Shown here one piece after another: positions 1 through 7,916 of a stretch of DNA of 56,464 nucleotides. The notes beneath the pieces are model-generated. The model did not search any database. It saw only the letters and a program-made list of their open reading frames with translations, and was not told where the DNA came from. This stretch comes from an uncultured bacterium. GTDB taxonomy: Bacteria > Patescibacteriota > Minisyncoccia > Moranbacterales > GWC2-37-73. The stretch covers positions 1-56,464 of the forward strand of contig CAISKQ010000002.1 in NCBI GenBank assembly GCA_903885965.1, given 5' to 3'. A program made the translations under genes and the position numbers. Positions within the stretch are counted from its first letter, which is position 1. Each line of letters starts with the position of its first letter.

Positions 1-57
1 ACTGCGTAGTTCCTTTTGGCAAAAATATCTCCGCAATAGATGCGTCATCTTTTTCCA
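1..57 (-). CDS. Possible start of an unknown protein, cut by window edge
   Basis: An ATG at 57 opens a frame of 19 codons that runs off the left edge of the window (begins MEKDDASIAEIF). It lies just downstream of the pseudogene ending at 107 and in the same direction, so it could be the next gene of that unit. I do not recognise the peptide and it is too short to judge. No clear Shine-Dalgarno sequence is visible. Confidence 0.2.
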
Positions 58-106
58 TATTACTTGGATGAGTTAAGGATTATCCCCATCCAAATTGTAA
101 CCTAAT

Positions 107-389
107 TTATCTGGTTACTCCAGTGATATTGAGCATGACCCCATTTTCCTGCTCAAGCTCAAAGTCGCCAAAAGAAGGTCTGCCCCACTTCGGTTTGACT
201 TTTCCCTTTTTAATACTGCCGACGGGCAGCATCACCGCCACGGTGCTTGGCGCAATCCCAGTCTCGGTTCGCTTGGGATTTCTAATCACACCCAAAACCT
301 TCTGCGCTAAGACCATAATAGTGCATCTTTTCCGCCACATGCGCCGTCCAATAGTATTTATCCGTGTTTTTCGGGGTTTTCCACTGCAT
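107..389 (-). pseudogene. Frameshifted small conserved protein (MQWKTPKN family)
   Basis: The ATG at 389 opens a frame beginning MQWKTPKNTDKYYWTAHVAE and continuing to about residue 30 (HYYGLS). The rest of the protein (QKVLGVIRNPKRTE, GIAPSTVAVMLP, then a Lys/Gly-rich tail) is in another frame and ends at 107. The break near 303-312 is equivalent to loss of two bases or gain of one. The two halves read as one protein of about 93 residues. Two further decayed fragments of the same N-terminus lie at 1770-1844 and 3442-3497. I recognise the sequence type as a small protein common in Patescibacteria but know no function for it. Confidence 0.6.
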
Positions 390-410
390 ATCTCAATTAG
401 CTTTTAGGTG

Positions 411-455
411 TTAGCCCCAGTGGCATTTACCACGGGGTAAACTTCATTAGCTTAT
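411..455. repeat. Short hairpin repeat, second copy inverted at 46331-46374
   Basis: The core reads CCCCAGTGGCATTTACCACG and is followed by a GTAAACTTCATTAGCTT tail. The reverse complement of 46331-46374 carries nearly the same string with CAGTGGCATTTGCCAC, whose GTGGC/GCCAC arms form a perfect short stem. Both copies lie just outside the 3' ends of minus-strand genes (466-1692 and 46432-49449). A role as terminator or mobile palindrome is inferred only from position. Confidence 0.55.
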
Positions 456-465
456 AGCTTTTGGG

Positions 466-1692
466 TTAAAACAAAGGCAAGAATTTCTTGTTATTTTCAT
501 TTCCACTAACCTCTCCGTTTAAATAAAAACAAAAATCTTCAGCATTTTTATAATCTTTCATAAAAATAGCTGGCAATGCTTTGCATTTTCGACTACTGCT
601 TTTTATTTCAATAGCTGCCAACTTTTGTTGACCGAGTTCAACTATAAAATCAATTTCATTTTGATTTTTGTCTCTCCAATATTGACTCTTTAAACCATTT
701 TTTACCAGCTGCATCCAAAATCCATTCTCCAAGAGTGCGCCCGCGTCTGTTCGCAGACTTAAAGGACGAAAATCATCCACAATAAAGTTGCGTAGCCCCG
801 TATCATAGAAAAATACTTTGCGATTTTTCACAATCTCTTTTCGCTTGTTAGTGAAAAAAGGAATTATAAATTCACAAATGTAGGTTTTAGAAAGAAAATT
901 AAAATATTTTTTCAAGGTTGGGAAAGAAAATTCGCTAATACTTGCGAGCTCGCTACTCTCAATCATATTACCAATTTGTAGGGCAAGTGCTTTGATTAAA
1001 TTATTTAACTTATAATCATCAATCAAGCCCAAGATATCGCGGACATCCCGCAAAAAATAAGTATTGTAAATATTTTTCAAAACTTCTCGCTTGGTTTTTT
1101 CATCACTTGCTAAGACAACTTGGGGATAACCGCCGAAAGTCAAATAGTCTTCATAATATTTTCGAAAAGTTAGCATTTCCTCAACTGACAACAGAGGGCT
1201 TTGTTTTGAATTTTTTAAATCAATTTTTTCTTTTTCATATACAACCGCGTAACTCGCATCTTTTGACAACAAATACTCATAAAAATCGAATTGGTACATC
1301 TGAAGTACAAAAATTCTTCCCACCAAAAAACGAATAGCCTTAATGGTTAAATCCGTTGCAGAAGATCCAGAAATCAAAATTTTTGTTTCATACGTATCAT
1401 ACAAATATTTGAGCAGCTTTCCACCCTGTTTGGCATATTGAAATTCATCAATAAAAACATATTTATTACTGGCGACGTATAATTGTGCAAAGCGTTTAAT
1501 GTTATTTTCAAACAAAGAAAGCACTTCCTGATCTTCGAAATTCAAAAAGATTTTTTTTTCTGTTTTTAGCGATTCGAAAACTTTTTTCAACACGGTTGTT
1601 TTGCCACACTGACGCGGGCCAACAATGGCCAAAATCTCCCTTCTTTTCAAATAGCCCAAAATGTCGTCTTCAATTTTCCGCTTTATGTACAT
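466..1692 (-). CDS. ATP-binding protein, AAA_14/DUF4143 family
   Basis: A 408-residue P-loop ATPase. Walker A is GPRQCGKTT at residues 25-33, Walker B is YVFIDE at 78-83, and a sensor-like ISGSSATDL follows near 107-115. The C-terminal DUF4143 half contains EIDFIVE near 346-352 and AIEIK near 360-364, resembling the PD-(D/E)xK nuclease-like pattern of this family. Length and domain order are normal. The biological role of these proteins is unsettled; they are common in archaea and CPR bacteria and often sit beside toxin-antitoxin genes, as here (AbiEii-like gene next upstream). No strong Shine-Dalgarno site precedes the start. Family call is sure, function is not. Confidence 0.85.
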   Translation of the reverse strand: MYIKRKIEDDILGYLKRREILAIVGPRQCGKTTVLKKVFESLKTEKKIFLNFEDQEVLSLFENNIKRFAQLYVASNKYVFIDEFQYAKQGGKLLKYLYDTYETKILISGSSATDLTIKAIRFLVGRIFVLQMYQFDFYEYLLSKDASYAVVYEKEKIDLKNSKQSPLLSVEEMLTFRKYYEDYLTFGGYPQVVLASDEKTKREVLKNIYNTYFLRDVRDILGLIDDYKLNNLIKALALQIGNMIESSELASISEFSFPTLKKYFNFLSKTYICEFIIPFFTNKRKEIVKNRKVFFYDTGLRNFIVDDFRPLSLRTDAGALLENGFWMQLVKNGLKSQYWRDKNQNEIDFIVELGQQKLAAIEIKSSSRKCKALPAIFMKDYKNAEDFCFYLNGEVSGNENNKKFLPLF

Positions 1693-1769
1693 ATAATTAG
1701 CCCGTTTACGCTATAATTAAACTACCTTATCATTTTAGCATAATACTTTTCTATGTCAATTTCATGCAT

Positions 1770-1844
1770 TCACCCTTGCATCTTTTCGGCCACGTGCGCC
1801 GTCCAATAATATTTGTCCGTGTTTTTTGGGGTTTTCCATTGCAT
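1770..1844 (-). pseudogene. N-terminal remnant of the MQWKTPKN family
   Basis: An ATG at 1844 opens 24 codons nearly identical at protein level to the start of the pseudogene at 107-389 (same MQWKTPKNTDKYYWTAHVAE opening) and then stops at TGA. Conservation of the peptide with several silent DNA differences between copies suggests that both derive from once-functional genes rather than from a recent DNA duplication. It sits directly downstream of the AbiEii-like gene's 3' flank. Confidence 0.6.
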
Positions 1845-1888
1845 ACTTTCTAGCTTATTAGGCTTTAGCTTTTTAGCTTCTTAGTTTT

Positions 1889-2635
1889 TTATTTTTTAAA
1901 CTTTAAATTTCCAAGCTCATTTTTCAAAAACATCAAGGTTTCATTTTTAAGGTGCTTGCGAATTTTCTGAAACTGACTGTGCTCCAAAAGCAGATTGAGA
2001 TCCTGATTGATAATTGTCTCGGTGACTTGTTTTTCAATAAACTCAATCAAATCCTGCAAAAATTTTTCCACTTTCTCTTTTCTTCTTTCAAGAATAACTT
2101 TTTCATCGTAGCGGAAGCCTTGCAAAAAGAAATGGTGAATATCATACACATCCCGACCAGCAATCGAGCCATTTTTCTCAAATCGCTCAATGAGCGCCAC
2201 CAGTTTATTGGCAAACATCGTTTCCACGGTTTGGCACTTAGCTATTTTGGCAATTTCCGAAAGTCGCACCATTTCAGAAGTGTTGGCTTTTACTGGAGGA
2301 TAAGTAACATCGATTTTAAGCGTATTTCGCTCGCCTGCCTTGGCTGGATATTCCAAAAAATATTGAGGCACCTTCTTGCTTTGATCTTTAATTTCCAAAC
2401 CAAGTTCAACAAAAATCTTTTCCATTTTTTTTCTCACAACTGGCAATTCATTTTTTTCGCAGACACAATCAAAATCAAGGTCAACTGAAAAACGATCCAA
2501 AAAACCCCGCAAAGCTGCGCAAGTTCCGCCTTTAAAAATAAGGGCATTAGCCAGTTGAGTATCGTCATAAATAGCACTTAAAATTCTCAGGAGCCACGCT
2601 CGATGCAAAGCATCTTTGGGTTTGGGTAGTAGCAT
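1889..2635 (-). CDS. AbiEii/AbiGii-like nucleotidyltransferase (toxin)
   Basis: 248 residues with the hallmark FKGGT motif at 34-38 followed by RFSVDLDF at 48-55, giving the paired aspartates (D52, D54) of the nucleotidyltransferase fold. A later ANKLVALIERF and GRDVYDIHHF near 145-168 match the family's conserved Lys and RDxYD region. Known AbiEii-type toxins transfer nucleotides, in studied cases to tRNA ends, and are kept inactive by an AbiEi partner. The partner here is the gene at 2830-3402, upstream on the same strand, but 194 bp away because a palindromic element lies between them. Toxicity in this organism is inferred only. Confidence 0.85.
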   Translation of the reverse strand: MLLPKPKDALHRAWLLRILSAIYDDTQLANALIFKGGTCAALRGFLDRFSVDLDFDCVCEKNELPVVRKKMEKIFVELGLEIKDQSKKVPQYFLEYPAKAGERNTLKIDVTYPPVKANTSEMVRLSEIAKIAKCQTVETMFANKLVALIERFEKNGSIAGRDVYDIHHFFLQGFRYDEKVILERRKEKVEKFLQDLIEFIEKQVTETIINQDLNLLLEHSQFQKIRKHLKNETLMFLKNELGNLKFKK

Positions 2636-2688
2636 ATTTCTTGTTTATTATATGAAATGAAATTAAATTAATTTAATTAAATCTAAAA

Positions 2689-2809
2689 TGTCATCCTGAG
2701 CGAAGCGACGACACCCCAAGGTGTCGGAGCGAAGTCGAAGGATCTGAGCCCAGATCTTTCGACTTCGTTTTTCTCGTCTTAGACGAGAAAAACTACGCTC
2801 AAGATGACA
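2689..2809. repeat. MITE-like palindrome with TGTCAT...ATGACA ends
   Basis: The left end reads TGTCATCCTGAGCGAAGCG and the right end CGCTCAAGATGACA. Inside are further symmetric blocks (CGAAGTCGAAGGATCTGAG mirrored by AGATCTTTCGACTTCG, and TTTCTCGTC mirrored by GACGAGAAA). No coding frame is present. It separates the AbiEi-like and AbiEii-like genes, so it has either inserted into this operon or acts as a terminator or processing site between them. Elements with the same ends but unrelated interiors lie at 28778, 30550, 42664 and 43592. Confidence 0.75.
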
Positions 2810-2829
2810 CAAGGGTGGCAAAGATTATA

Positions 2830-3402
2830 TTAGTTTCGTTTTATTGGATAACCGATTTCTGTTTGAATTTTTTTGACTTTTTTCCAGTCAATATTCACGC
2901 CACCATCAAAAAAGGCTTTCGGATTGAAATATAGCAAATCAGCAACTGCTCTTTCAGCGGTCGCCATTCTTATGCCATCTTTTTCGACTATGCCAGCCGG
3001 ATTAAAAAGATACTGATCAGCGAGTTGACGGACTCGGAACTCATTTTGCAAAAGTGCAAACCTTTGTGATTTTTGTCCAACTATCGTGATTCGGGCAAGG
3101 CTTTGTTGAATAATTCCCTCCCTAGCCAAAACACTCTCCGTGCTTAAATAGGCAAATTCGCCCGCAGCGCGCAGTCCCAACAAGACAGGGTTAACATTTG
3201 AAAGAGGCTTGATCGCATAAAGGCCTCTAAAAACTCGGAAAATTAAACCTTGTTGGCAATAGCGTTTTAAAGTAGTATGCAGGTTGTTTTTGCTTGTAAT
3301 ATCCCATAAATTAGCCAAATCTTGAACTCCGAAAACAACCTCGCCCAGTCTGGCCAGCATCGCAAATCTCATTTGAATTTGGTTTCCTTTTACTGTACTC
3401 AT
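2830..3402 (-). CDS. AbiEi-like antitoxin / transcriptional regulator
   Basis: 190 residues. The N-terminal part (about 15-65) reads as a winged helix: FGVQDLANLWDITSKN, then LKRYCQQGLIFRVFRGLYAI, the typical beta-hairpin of AbiEi antitoxins. The rest (LSTESVLAREG, IRMATAERAVADLLY) matches the conserved AbiEi C-terminal region. AbiEi proteins bind their own promoter and neutralise the AbiEii partner. The partner is the gene at 1889-2635. The start lies close to a possible promoter around the sequence ACTGTTATACTGTACATATG (minus strand), with a TATACT box about 9 bases before the ATG. Confidence 0.8.
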   Translation of the reverse strand: MSTVKGNQIQMRFAMLARLGEVVFGVQDLANLWDITSKNNLHTTLKRYCQQGLIFRVFRGLYAIKPLSNVNPVLLGLRAAGEFAYLSTESVLAREGIIQQSLARITIVGQKSQRFALLQNEFRVRQLADQYLFNPAGIVEKDGIRMATAERAVADLLYFNPKAFFDGGVNIDWKKVKKIQTEIGYPIKRN

Positions 3403-3441
3403 ATGTACAGTATAACAGAACCAAGTTTTTTGTCAAATGGC

Positions 3442-3497
3442 TGATTTTTTCCGCCACCTGCACCGTCTAATAGCATTTATCCGTGTTTTTCGGTTTC
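3442..3497 (-). pseudogene. Third, degraded remnant of the MQWKTPKN family
   Basis: Reading minus, codons give KPKNTDKCY, a stop, then TVQVAEKI. This aligns with KTPKNTDKYYWTAHVAEKM of the copies at 107-389 and 1770-1844, with an in-frame TAG replacing the Trp codon. It is too degraded to function. Confidence 0.5.
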
Positions 3498-3588
3498 CTC
3501 TCGCAGGAGCAGGTTTGCAACCTGCTCCGTATTTTTTACTAGTGATAATTTTCAGCTCGTGAACTTTAATGTCCAAGTTACAAACTTG

Positions 3589-3639
3589 AACCTGCATCGC
3601 CCTAGATTGCCACGCCTGATTACAGACTCGCAATGACAC
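3589..3639. repeat. Partial copy of a GTCATTGCGAG-type palindrome
   Basis: The plus strand reads ATCGCCCTAGATTGCCACG then TGATTACAGACTCGCAATGACA. This is one half of the kind of element present in full at 28778-28871 (ATTGCGAGCATGTAATCA, GTGGCAATCTAGGGC), in inverse orientation. Only one arm is visible. Confidence 0.55.
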
Positions 3640-3654
3640 ACTTGAAAAACTATT

Positions 3655-3712
3655 TATTTAATCTCCATCCCCCTCAACGCTGCCACACGATCTTCGATTG
3701 GCGGATGGGCCC
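3655..3712 (-). pseudogene. htpX: Second C-terminal end of an htpX gene (remnant)
   Basis: The minus strand encodes AHPPIEDRVAALRGMEIK and a stop. It closely parallels the true HtpX C-terminus (THPPVEDRIKALRNMPS) ending at 3760, only 47 bp upstream, but differs in sequence. The remnant looks like the tail of a diverged second htpX, left by recombination or by incomplete replacement of the 3' end. Confidence 0.65.
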
Positions 3713-3759
3713 GCCCTCCTGCCTGTTTTAAATTTTTAGAAAAGATAAACTAGCTCAAA

Positions 3760-4653
3760 CTAGCTCGGCATATTGCGAAGGGCCTTTATTCTGTCTTCGA
3801 CTGGCGGATGGGTCATGAAAAGCTTAGAGATTTTTTTACCCTTAAAAGGATTAACAATAAAAAGATGGGCTGTCGCGCGATTGGCAGATTCAAGTGGCTC
3901 ACTATCGGCGGAAATTTTTTCCAACGCGCGCGCCAGTCCTTCTGGATAGCGTGTTAGCAATGCCCCATCAGCGTCGGCCAAAAATTCGCGCTTGCGGGAA
4001 ATGGCCAATTGCATCAGCATCGCGGCAATCGGAGCCAAAATCGAAAGCACAATCGCCACTACCATCAAAATCATTTGCAATTGTCCGCCTTCGCGATCAT
4101 TGTCCCTGCTGCGCCCACCAAAAATTGTCCAATTGCGAAACCAATCAGCCATCAAGGTGATGAACCCGACCAAAACGACCACAATAGTTGAAAGCAAAAT
4201 ATCCCGATTGCCAATATGCGAAAGTTCATGGGCCAGCACTCCTTCAAGTTCATTTTTTTCAAGCTTGGCGATGATTCCGGTGGTCAAGCAAATCACGCCA
4301 TGCTCCTTGTCTCGCCCGGTGGCAAACGCATTCGGGGCGCTATCTTCGATGATATAAATTTTTGGATTTGGCAGGCCGGCCGTAATGCAAAGATTTTCCA
4401 CTAAGTGATAAATTTCTCTGCCGTCTTCATGCGTCACTTCCTTGGCCTTACTCATGCCCAAAACAATTTTGTCACTCCACCAATATGAACCAAAACTCAT
4501 CAAAATCGAAAAAATAACCGCGCCATACAAAATACCGCTGTTGCCCATCGCACCTGCAAAAACATAGCCAACCCCAATCACAAAAACCAAAAAGCCTGTG
4601 ATATAAATCCAGGTCAGGCGGGTGTTTTTATCTGCTTGATCGTATAAGGTCAT
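3760..4653 (-). CDS. htpX: Membrane zinc metalloprotease HtpX (M48)
   Basis: 297 residues. Two N-terminal membrane segments (about 16-36 and 40-58) are followed by the cytoplasmic zinc site HELSH at 142-146, two more hydrophobic stretches (about 155-172 and 193-215), and the third ligand in KREFLADADGALL near 221-233. HtpX degrades damaged or misassembled membrane proteins. The C-terminal THPPVEDRI motif is typical. It ends an lemA - S23 - htpX run; LemA and HtpX are often neighbours, so joint envelope quality control is likely. No Shine-Dalgarno site is evident. A second copy of the C-terminal end lies just downstream. Confidence 0.95.
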   Translation of the reverse strand: MTLYDQADKNTRLTWIYITGFLVFVIGVGYVFAGAMGNSGILYGAVIFSILMSFGSYWWSDKIVLGMSKAKEVTHEDGREIYHLVENLCITAGLPNPKIYIIEDSAPNAFATGRDKEHGVICLTTGIIAKLEKNELEGVLAHELSHIGNRDILLSTIVVVLVGFITLMADWFRNWTIFGGRSRDNDREGGQLQMILMVVAIVLSILAPIAAMLMQLAISRKREFLADADGALLTRYPEGLARALEKISADSEPLESANRATAHLFIVNPFKGKKISKLFMTHPPVEDRIKALRNMPS

Positions 4654-4693
4654 ATTGTTCTAAATGTTCTAGGTGTTATATATGTTGTAATTG

Positions 4694-5080
4694 TTATTTT
4701 TTTGTTAAAAACTTATCCAAGGCAATTAATTTAAAATATATGTTCTGAATAATTTCTTGCCCTTTTTCAAAATCCTCAGCTACGATATATTTTTGTCTCA
4801 AGGAAATTTCAAGACAAGTCATTGTTTCCATTAATGACCCTAGCGCAATCCTCACAAAGGACGCGAAATCTTTCTTCGTTCTTTTGATGCTTCCTTCTGC
4901 AATGTTTAACGGAACAGACACTGCCGCTCTCCTCATTTGAGAAACCAAAGAAAACTTCTCATCACTTGGAAACTTTTTCGTAATTTCATAAACAAAATCA
5001 ACCAATTCCATTCCAAGTTTCCAAACCTCTAAACGATAAAATCCATATTCAACCTTTCCCATACAATTTAATTGAGGCAA
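4694..5080 (-). CDS. Four-helix bundle protein, S23/IVP family
   Basis: 128 residues (122 if it starts at the MGKVEYG methionine at 5062). The core YRLEVWKLGMELVDFVYEIT, then FSLVSQMRRAAVSVPLNIAE, and EGSIKRTKKDFASFVRIALG is the signature of the family first found inside 23S rRNA intervening sequences, now known as stand-alone four-helix bundles of uncertain role. The DGR accessory protein Avd (9115-9570) is a distant relative. It sits between lemA and htpX on the same strand, where it interrupts a commonly adjacent pair, so it probably arrived by insertion. Confidence 0.85.
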   Translation of the reverse strand: MPQLNCMGKVEYGFYRLEVWKLGMELVDFVYEITKKFPSDEKFSLVSQMRRAAVSVPLNIAEGSIKRTKKDFASFVRIALGSLMETMTCLEISLRQKYIVAEDFEKGQEIIQNIYFKLIALDKFLTKK

Positions 5081-5116
5081 TTACATCAATTACGACAACT
5101 AGAACATATAGAACAG

Positions 5117-5668
5117 CTAAAACTTAACTTCCACGTTTTCCTTCTCAGTGGCATTAGCTTCGAAGAATTCGCGTTTGGCAAAACCTAGCATGCCAGCAAT
5201 GATGTTTGTTGGAAAAACTTCAATTTTGGTGTTGAAATCACGAACATTTCCGTTGTAAAATCTGCGAGAAGCTTGAATTTTATCTTCCGTGTCAGTCAAT
5301 TCTCTTTGAAGTTCCAAAAAGTTTTGATTAGCTTTCAGGTCTGGATAATTTTCCGAAACTGCAAACAAAGTTTTCAAAGTTCCAGAAAGCGCATTCTCAG
5401 CGGCTTCCTTTTCAACTGGGCCAGTTGCTCCCATCGCAGCCGTTCTTGCTTGGGTCACTTTTTCAAACAATTCTTTTTCGTGAGTCGCATAGCCCTTCAC
5501 GGTGCTGACCAAATTTGGAATCAAATCATGTCTGCGTTTGAGCTGAACATCAATATCACTCCAGGCCTCATCCACCCTATTTTTGAGCGTAATTAGGCCG
5601 TTATACATACTCACTAATGCCAATACTACTACCACTAAAACAATAACAATGATTAAGCCACTTGTCAT
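5117..5668 (-). CDS. lemA: LemA family membrane protein
   Basis: 183 residues with one N-terminal membrane helix (about 5-22) followed by the conserved LITLKNRVDEAWSDIDVQLK and RRHDLIPNLVSTVKGYA block, then long helices to the C-terminus. LemA proteins are helical-bundle membrane proteins whose biochemical role is not established; they often neighbour M48 peptidases or TPM-domain proteins. Here the M48 peptidase HtpX follows after the S23 gene. It is the first gene of this minus-strand run; the upstream 240 bp contain a large palindrome. Confidence 0.93.
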   Translation of the reverse strand: MTSGLIIVIVLVVVVLALVSMYNGLITLKNRVDEAWSDIDVQLKRRHDLIPNLVSTVKGYATHEKELFEKVTQARTAAMGATGPVEKEAAENALSGTLKTLFAVSENYPDLKANQNFLELQRELTDTEDKIQASRRFYNGNVRDFNTKIEVFPTNIIAGMLGFAKREFFEANATEKENVEVKF

Positions 5669-5814
5669 AACAATTTTATGCCAACCAACATTGTAGCGTT
5701 TGCTACCTCGTTAGAGGCAAGTTAATTTACTTTAAAATGTAATACGCATCTTAAGTCTTTTCTATTACAATCATTATACACCTTTTTTCGCTACGTCAAC
5801 AGAGATGGAAAAAT

Positions 5815-5859
5815 TTCTTAGGGACTAAGTCCCCAATTGAGGACTTAATCCCTAAGAAA
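5815..5859. repeat. Nested palindrome, copy 1
   Basis: The arms are GGGACTAAGTCCCC and GAGGACTTAATCCCT inside TTTCTTA/TAAGAAA flanks, about 21 bp per arm with a few mismatches around an AATT centre. Each arm is itself a dyad (GGGACT-A-AGTCCC). It lies between two divergent genes (lemA and DUF212), upstream of both, so it cannot serve as a normal terminator for either. Confidence 0.8.
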
Positions 5860-5909
5860 GTTATTTCTATGCTATAATAAGCTTAGCTAATCAACTAATC
5901 AAAAAACTT

Positions 5910-6353
5910 ATGCTCAAATTCATCACCCCCCATGCAATTTTCATTATTCCTATTGTGGTTGCCGTGATCGTGCAAATCGTCAAGTTTATTATTTACAGCC
6001 TGAAGCACGGCTGGGACATTCGCTATATTTTCACCCATGGACACATGCCCAGCGCTCACACCGCTTTTGCAATTTCCATCATCACTGCCGTTGGATACTA
6101 TGAAGGCATTAACGACGGCTCATTCGCCGTAGCCATTGCTCTGGCTTTTCTGATCATTGACGACGCCACCCGTCTGCGCATGCACTTGGGCGATCAAGGC
6201 CGCTATCTCAATATGCTGGTTGAACAACTCAACATCGACACCGACAAATATCCCCGCCTGAAAGAACGCACCGGCCACCGTGTCAGCGAAGTTGTTGTTG
6301 GGGCAATTTTAGGCTTTTTACTCACGATGCTTTTTATTTGGCTTTTTAGATAG
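5910..6353 (+). CDS. Divergent PAP2 family (DUF212) membrane protein
   Basis: 147 residues with hydrophobic segments at about 8-28, 55-70, 75-92 and 128-146. The conserved HGHMPSAHTAF near 44-54 and DDATRLRMHLGDQ near 86-98 with RTGHRVSEVVVGAILGF are the DUF212 signature, related to acid phosphatase/vanadium haloperoxidase folds. The family is taken to be an integral membrane phosphatase-like protein; its substrate is unknown. The gene is alone on the plus strand, divergent from lemA. Confidence 0.88.
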   Translation: MLKFITPHAIFIIPIVVAVIVQIVKFIIYSLKHGWDIRYIFTHGHMPSAHTAFAISIITAVGYYEGINDGSFAVAIALAFLIIDDATRLRMHLGDQGRYLNMLVEQLNIDTDKYPRLKERTGHRVSEVVVGAILGFLLTMLFIWLFR

Positions 6354-6399
6354 AATCTAATTGGTCAGCATAACCCTTAAAGAAAAAACTTTCTCGGGA

Positions 6400-6428
6400 T
6401 TGCGTTTCTTCCTATTATGATATATAAT
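6400..6428 (+). promoter_or_regulatory. Sigma70-type promoter of the second AbiE-like pair
   Basis: TTGCGT (6400-6405), 17 bases, TATAAT (6423-6428). The predicted start of transcription near 6435 leaves a leader of about 22 nt to the ATG at 6457. Confidence 0.6.
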
Positions 6429-6456
6429 ACTAAGAAGAAACGTGCTTATCAGATTA

Positions 6457-7089
6457 ATGGCTGAGAATATGCAATTTTACGATTTTGAAGAAAAAATGAA
6501 AAGATGCCCACTTTTTACCGCTTCGGAGGTAAAAAATATTTTTTTCGACCAAAAAAATATTTTAATTCAAATCGCCTTTTGGATTAAAAAGGGATATCTT
6601 GAAAGAATAAAGGATGGTTTATATCTCCTTTCGCACGTAAAAAATGAAATCAACCCCATCCTGCTAGCAGGAAAAATTTATGAACCCTCCTATTTGAGTC
6701 TAGAATTTGCCTTGAATTATTATGGCATCATCCCAGACATTCCTGGAACTTACACTTGCGTAACTTCCCGCACTCCAAAATATTTCAAAAATGCTTTTGG
6801 AAATTTTTCTTATCAAAAAGTTAAACCTGAATTTTTCACAGGCTACGAATCACGCAGTGAAAAAAATATTTCTTTTAACATCGCCACCCCAGAAAAAGCT
6901 TTATTGGATTATCTTTATTTAAACAAACATAAAATTAAGAATGATTTTAACTATTGGAAAGAATTAAGAATTGACGAGGACTTTAAATTTGAAAAGAAAA
7001 AAATAGATTTATACAAAAATATTCTCAAGAATAAAAAAGTTAATGAGCTAATTAATGGTGTCTTAAGTTATCAAAAAAATGCTAGATAA
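6457..7089 (+). CDS. AbiEi-like antitoxin / winged-helix regulator
   Basis: 210 residues from ATG 6457 (an ATG at 6469 is also possible; the GTG at 6442 is less likely given the promoter). The N-terminal winged helix holds LFTASEVKNIFF and AFWIKKGYLERIKDGLYLLS; the middle has YLSLEFALNYYGIIPDIPG and the later IATPEKALLDYLYLNK, all AbiEi features. It overlaps the downstream nucleotidyltransferase by 11 bp, typical of a translationally coupled AbiE-type pair. It differs clearly in sequence from the antitoxin at 2830-3402, so the two pairs are not recent duplicates. Confidence 0.82.
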   Translation: MAENMQFYDFEEKMKRCPLFTASEVKNIFFDQKNILIQIAFWIKKGYLERIKDGLYLLSHVKNEINPILLAGKIYEPSYLSLEFALNYYGIIPDIPGTYTCVTSRTPKYFKNAFGNFSYQKVKPEFFTGYESRSEKNISFNIATPEKALLDYLYLNKHKIKNDFNYWKELRIDEDFKFEKKKIDLYKNILKNKKVNELINGVLSYQKNAR

Positions 7090-7870
7090 ATTTTTTCTCG
7101 AAGATTACATTAAAAGAAGTGGAATTCCAAACGTTCCCCGCCGCGTCCTGACTGAATATTTGCAGGCAGAAATTTTGGCAATTCTCTTTCATTCAAAATT
7201 TGGCCCCCATTTATCTTTCTTAGGTGGAACATGCCTTCGTTTTGTGCATAAAATTGAAAGATTTTCCGAAGACCTGGATTTCGATTTAATCAAAGCCGAT
7301 TTGAATTATGAGGCTCTTGCTGAATTTCTCAAAAAAAAACTGACCGAACTTGGATTTCCAACTGACACAACGGTCAAGAAAACTGAAAATATTATCATTG
7401 TTAATGTGAAATTTTCTCAGGTTATGAAAGAAATGGGCTTAAGTGACCTTGCTGATCAAAAATTGAAAATCAAATTTGAAATTGATCCAACTCCCTACAA
7501 AAATATCAATTTTGAATCAAAACAAGTTTTCGCCTATGGAAAAAGTTTTAACATCATTTCCAACACCCTCGAAACTCTCTTTGCGCAAAAAGTCATCGCG
7601 ATCATTTTTCGTCCCTATCAAAAAGGACGTGATTTTTACGACTTGGTTTGGTTTTTGAGTCAGCAAAACCTTGAACCAAATTATGCCATCTTCAAAGAAA
7701 AAAAGTTGCCCATCAAAAATCGCACCGAGCTGATTGAATTTTTGGAAACTCAAGCGAAAAAAAGCGACCTGCCCTTGGCTGTCAAAGACGTGGAAAGATT
7801 TTTGTTCTATCCCCAACAAGCCCAATGGATTTTGAAACTGCCACAGTATTTGGAGGGGTTCAAGAAATAA
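7079..7870 (+). CDS. AbiEii/AbiGii-like nucleotidyltransferase (toxin)
   Basis: 263 residues. FLGGTCLRF at about 47-55 and RFSEDLDFDL at about 61-70 give the GGT and DxD elements of the nucleotidyltransferase fold. Later TLFAQKVIAIIFR and KGRDFYDLVWFL match the Lys and RDxYD motifs. It starts inside the antitoxin gene (11 bp overlap). The partner and operon are intact with their own promoter, so this pair may be active. The hairpin at 7927-7953 probably ends its transcript. Confidence 0.87.
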   Translation: MLDKFFLEDYIKRSGIPNVPRRVLTEYLQAEILAILFHSKFGPHLSFLGGTCLRFVHKIERFSEDLDFDLIKADLNYEALAEFLKKKLTELGFPTDTTVKKTENIIIVNVKFSQVMKEMGLSDLADQKLKIKFEIDPTPYKNINFESKQVFAYGKSFNIISNTLETLFAQKVIAIIFRPYQKGRDFYDLVWFLSQQNLEPNYAIFKEKKLPIKNRTELIEFLETQAKKSDLPLAVKDVERFLFYPQQAQWILKLPQYLEGFKK

Positions 7871-7916
7871 AAATAATTTTCCTCAAACTGTATTTTAGCT
7901 AAAAAAATTTTCTCAA

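Noticed and set aside
3433-3639. 68-codon minus-strand frame across 3.5 kb
   Set aside because: It runs through a decayed gene fragment and a palindromic element and has no start signal.
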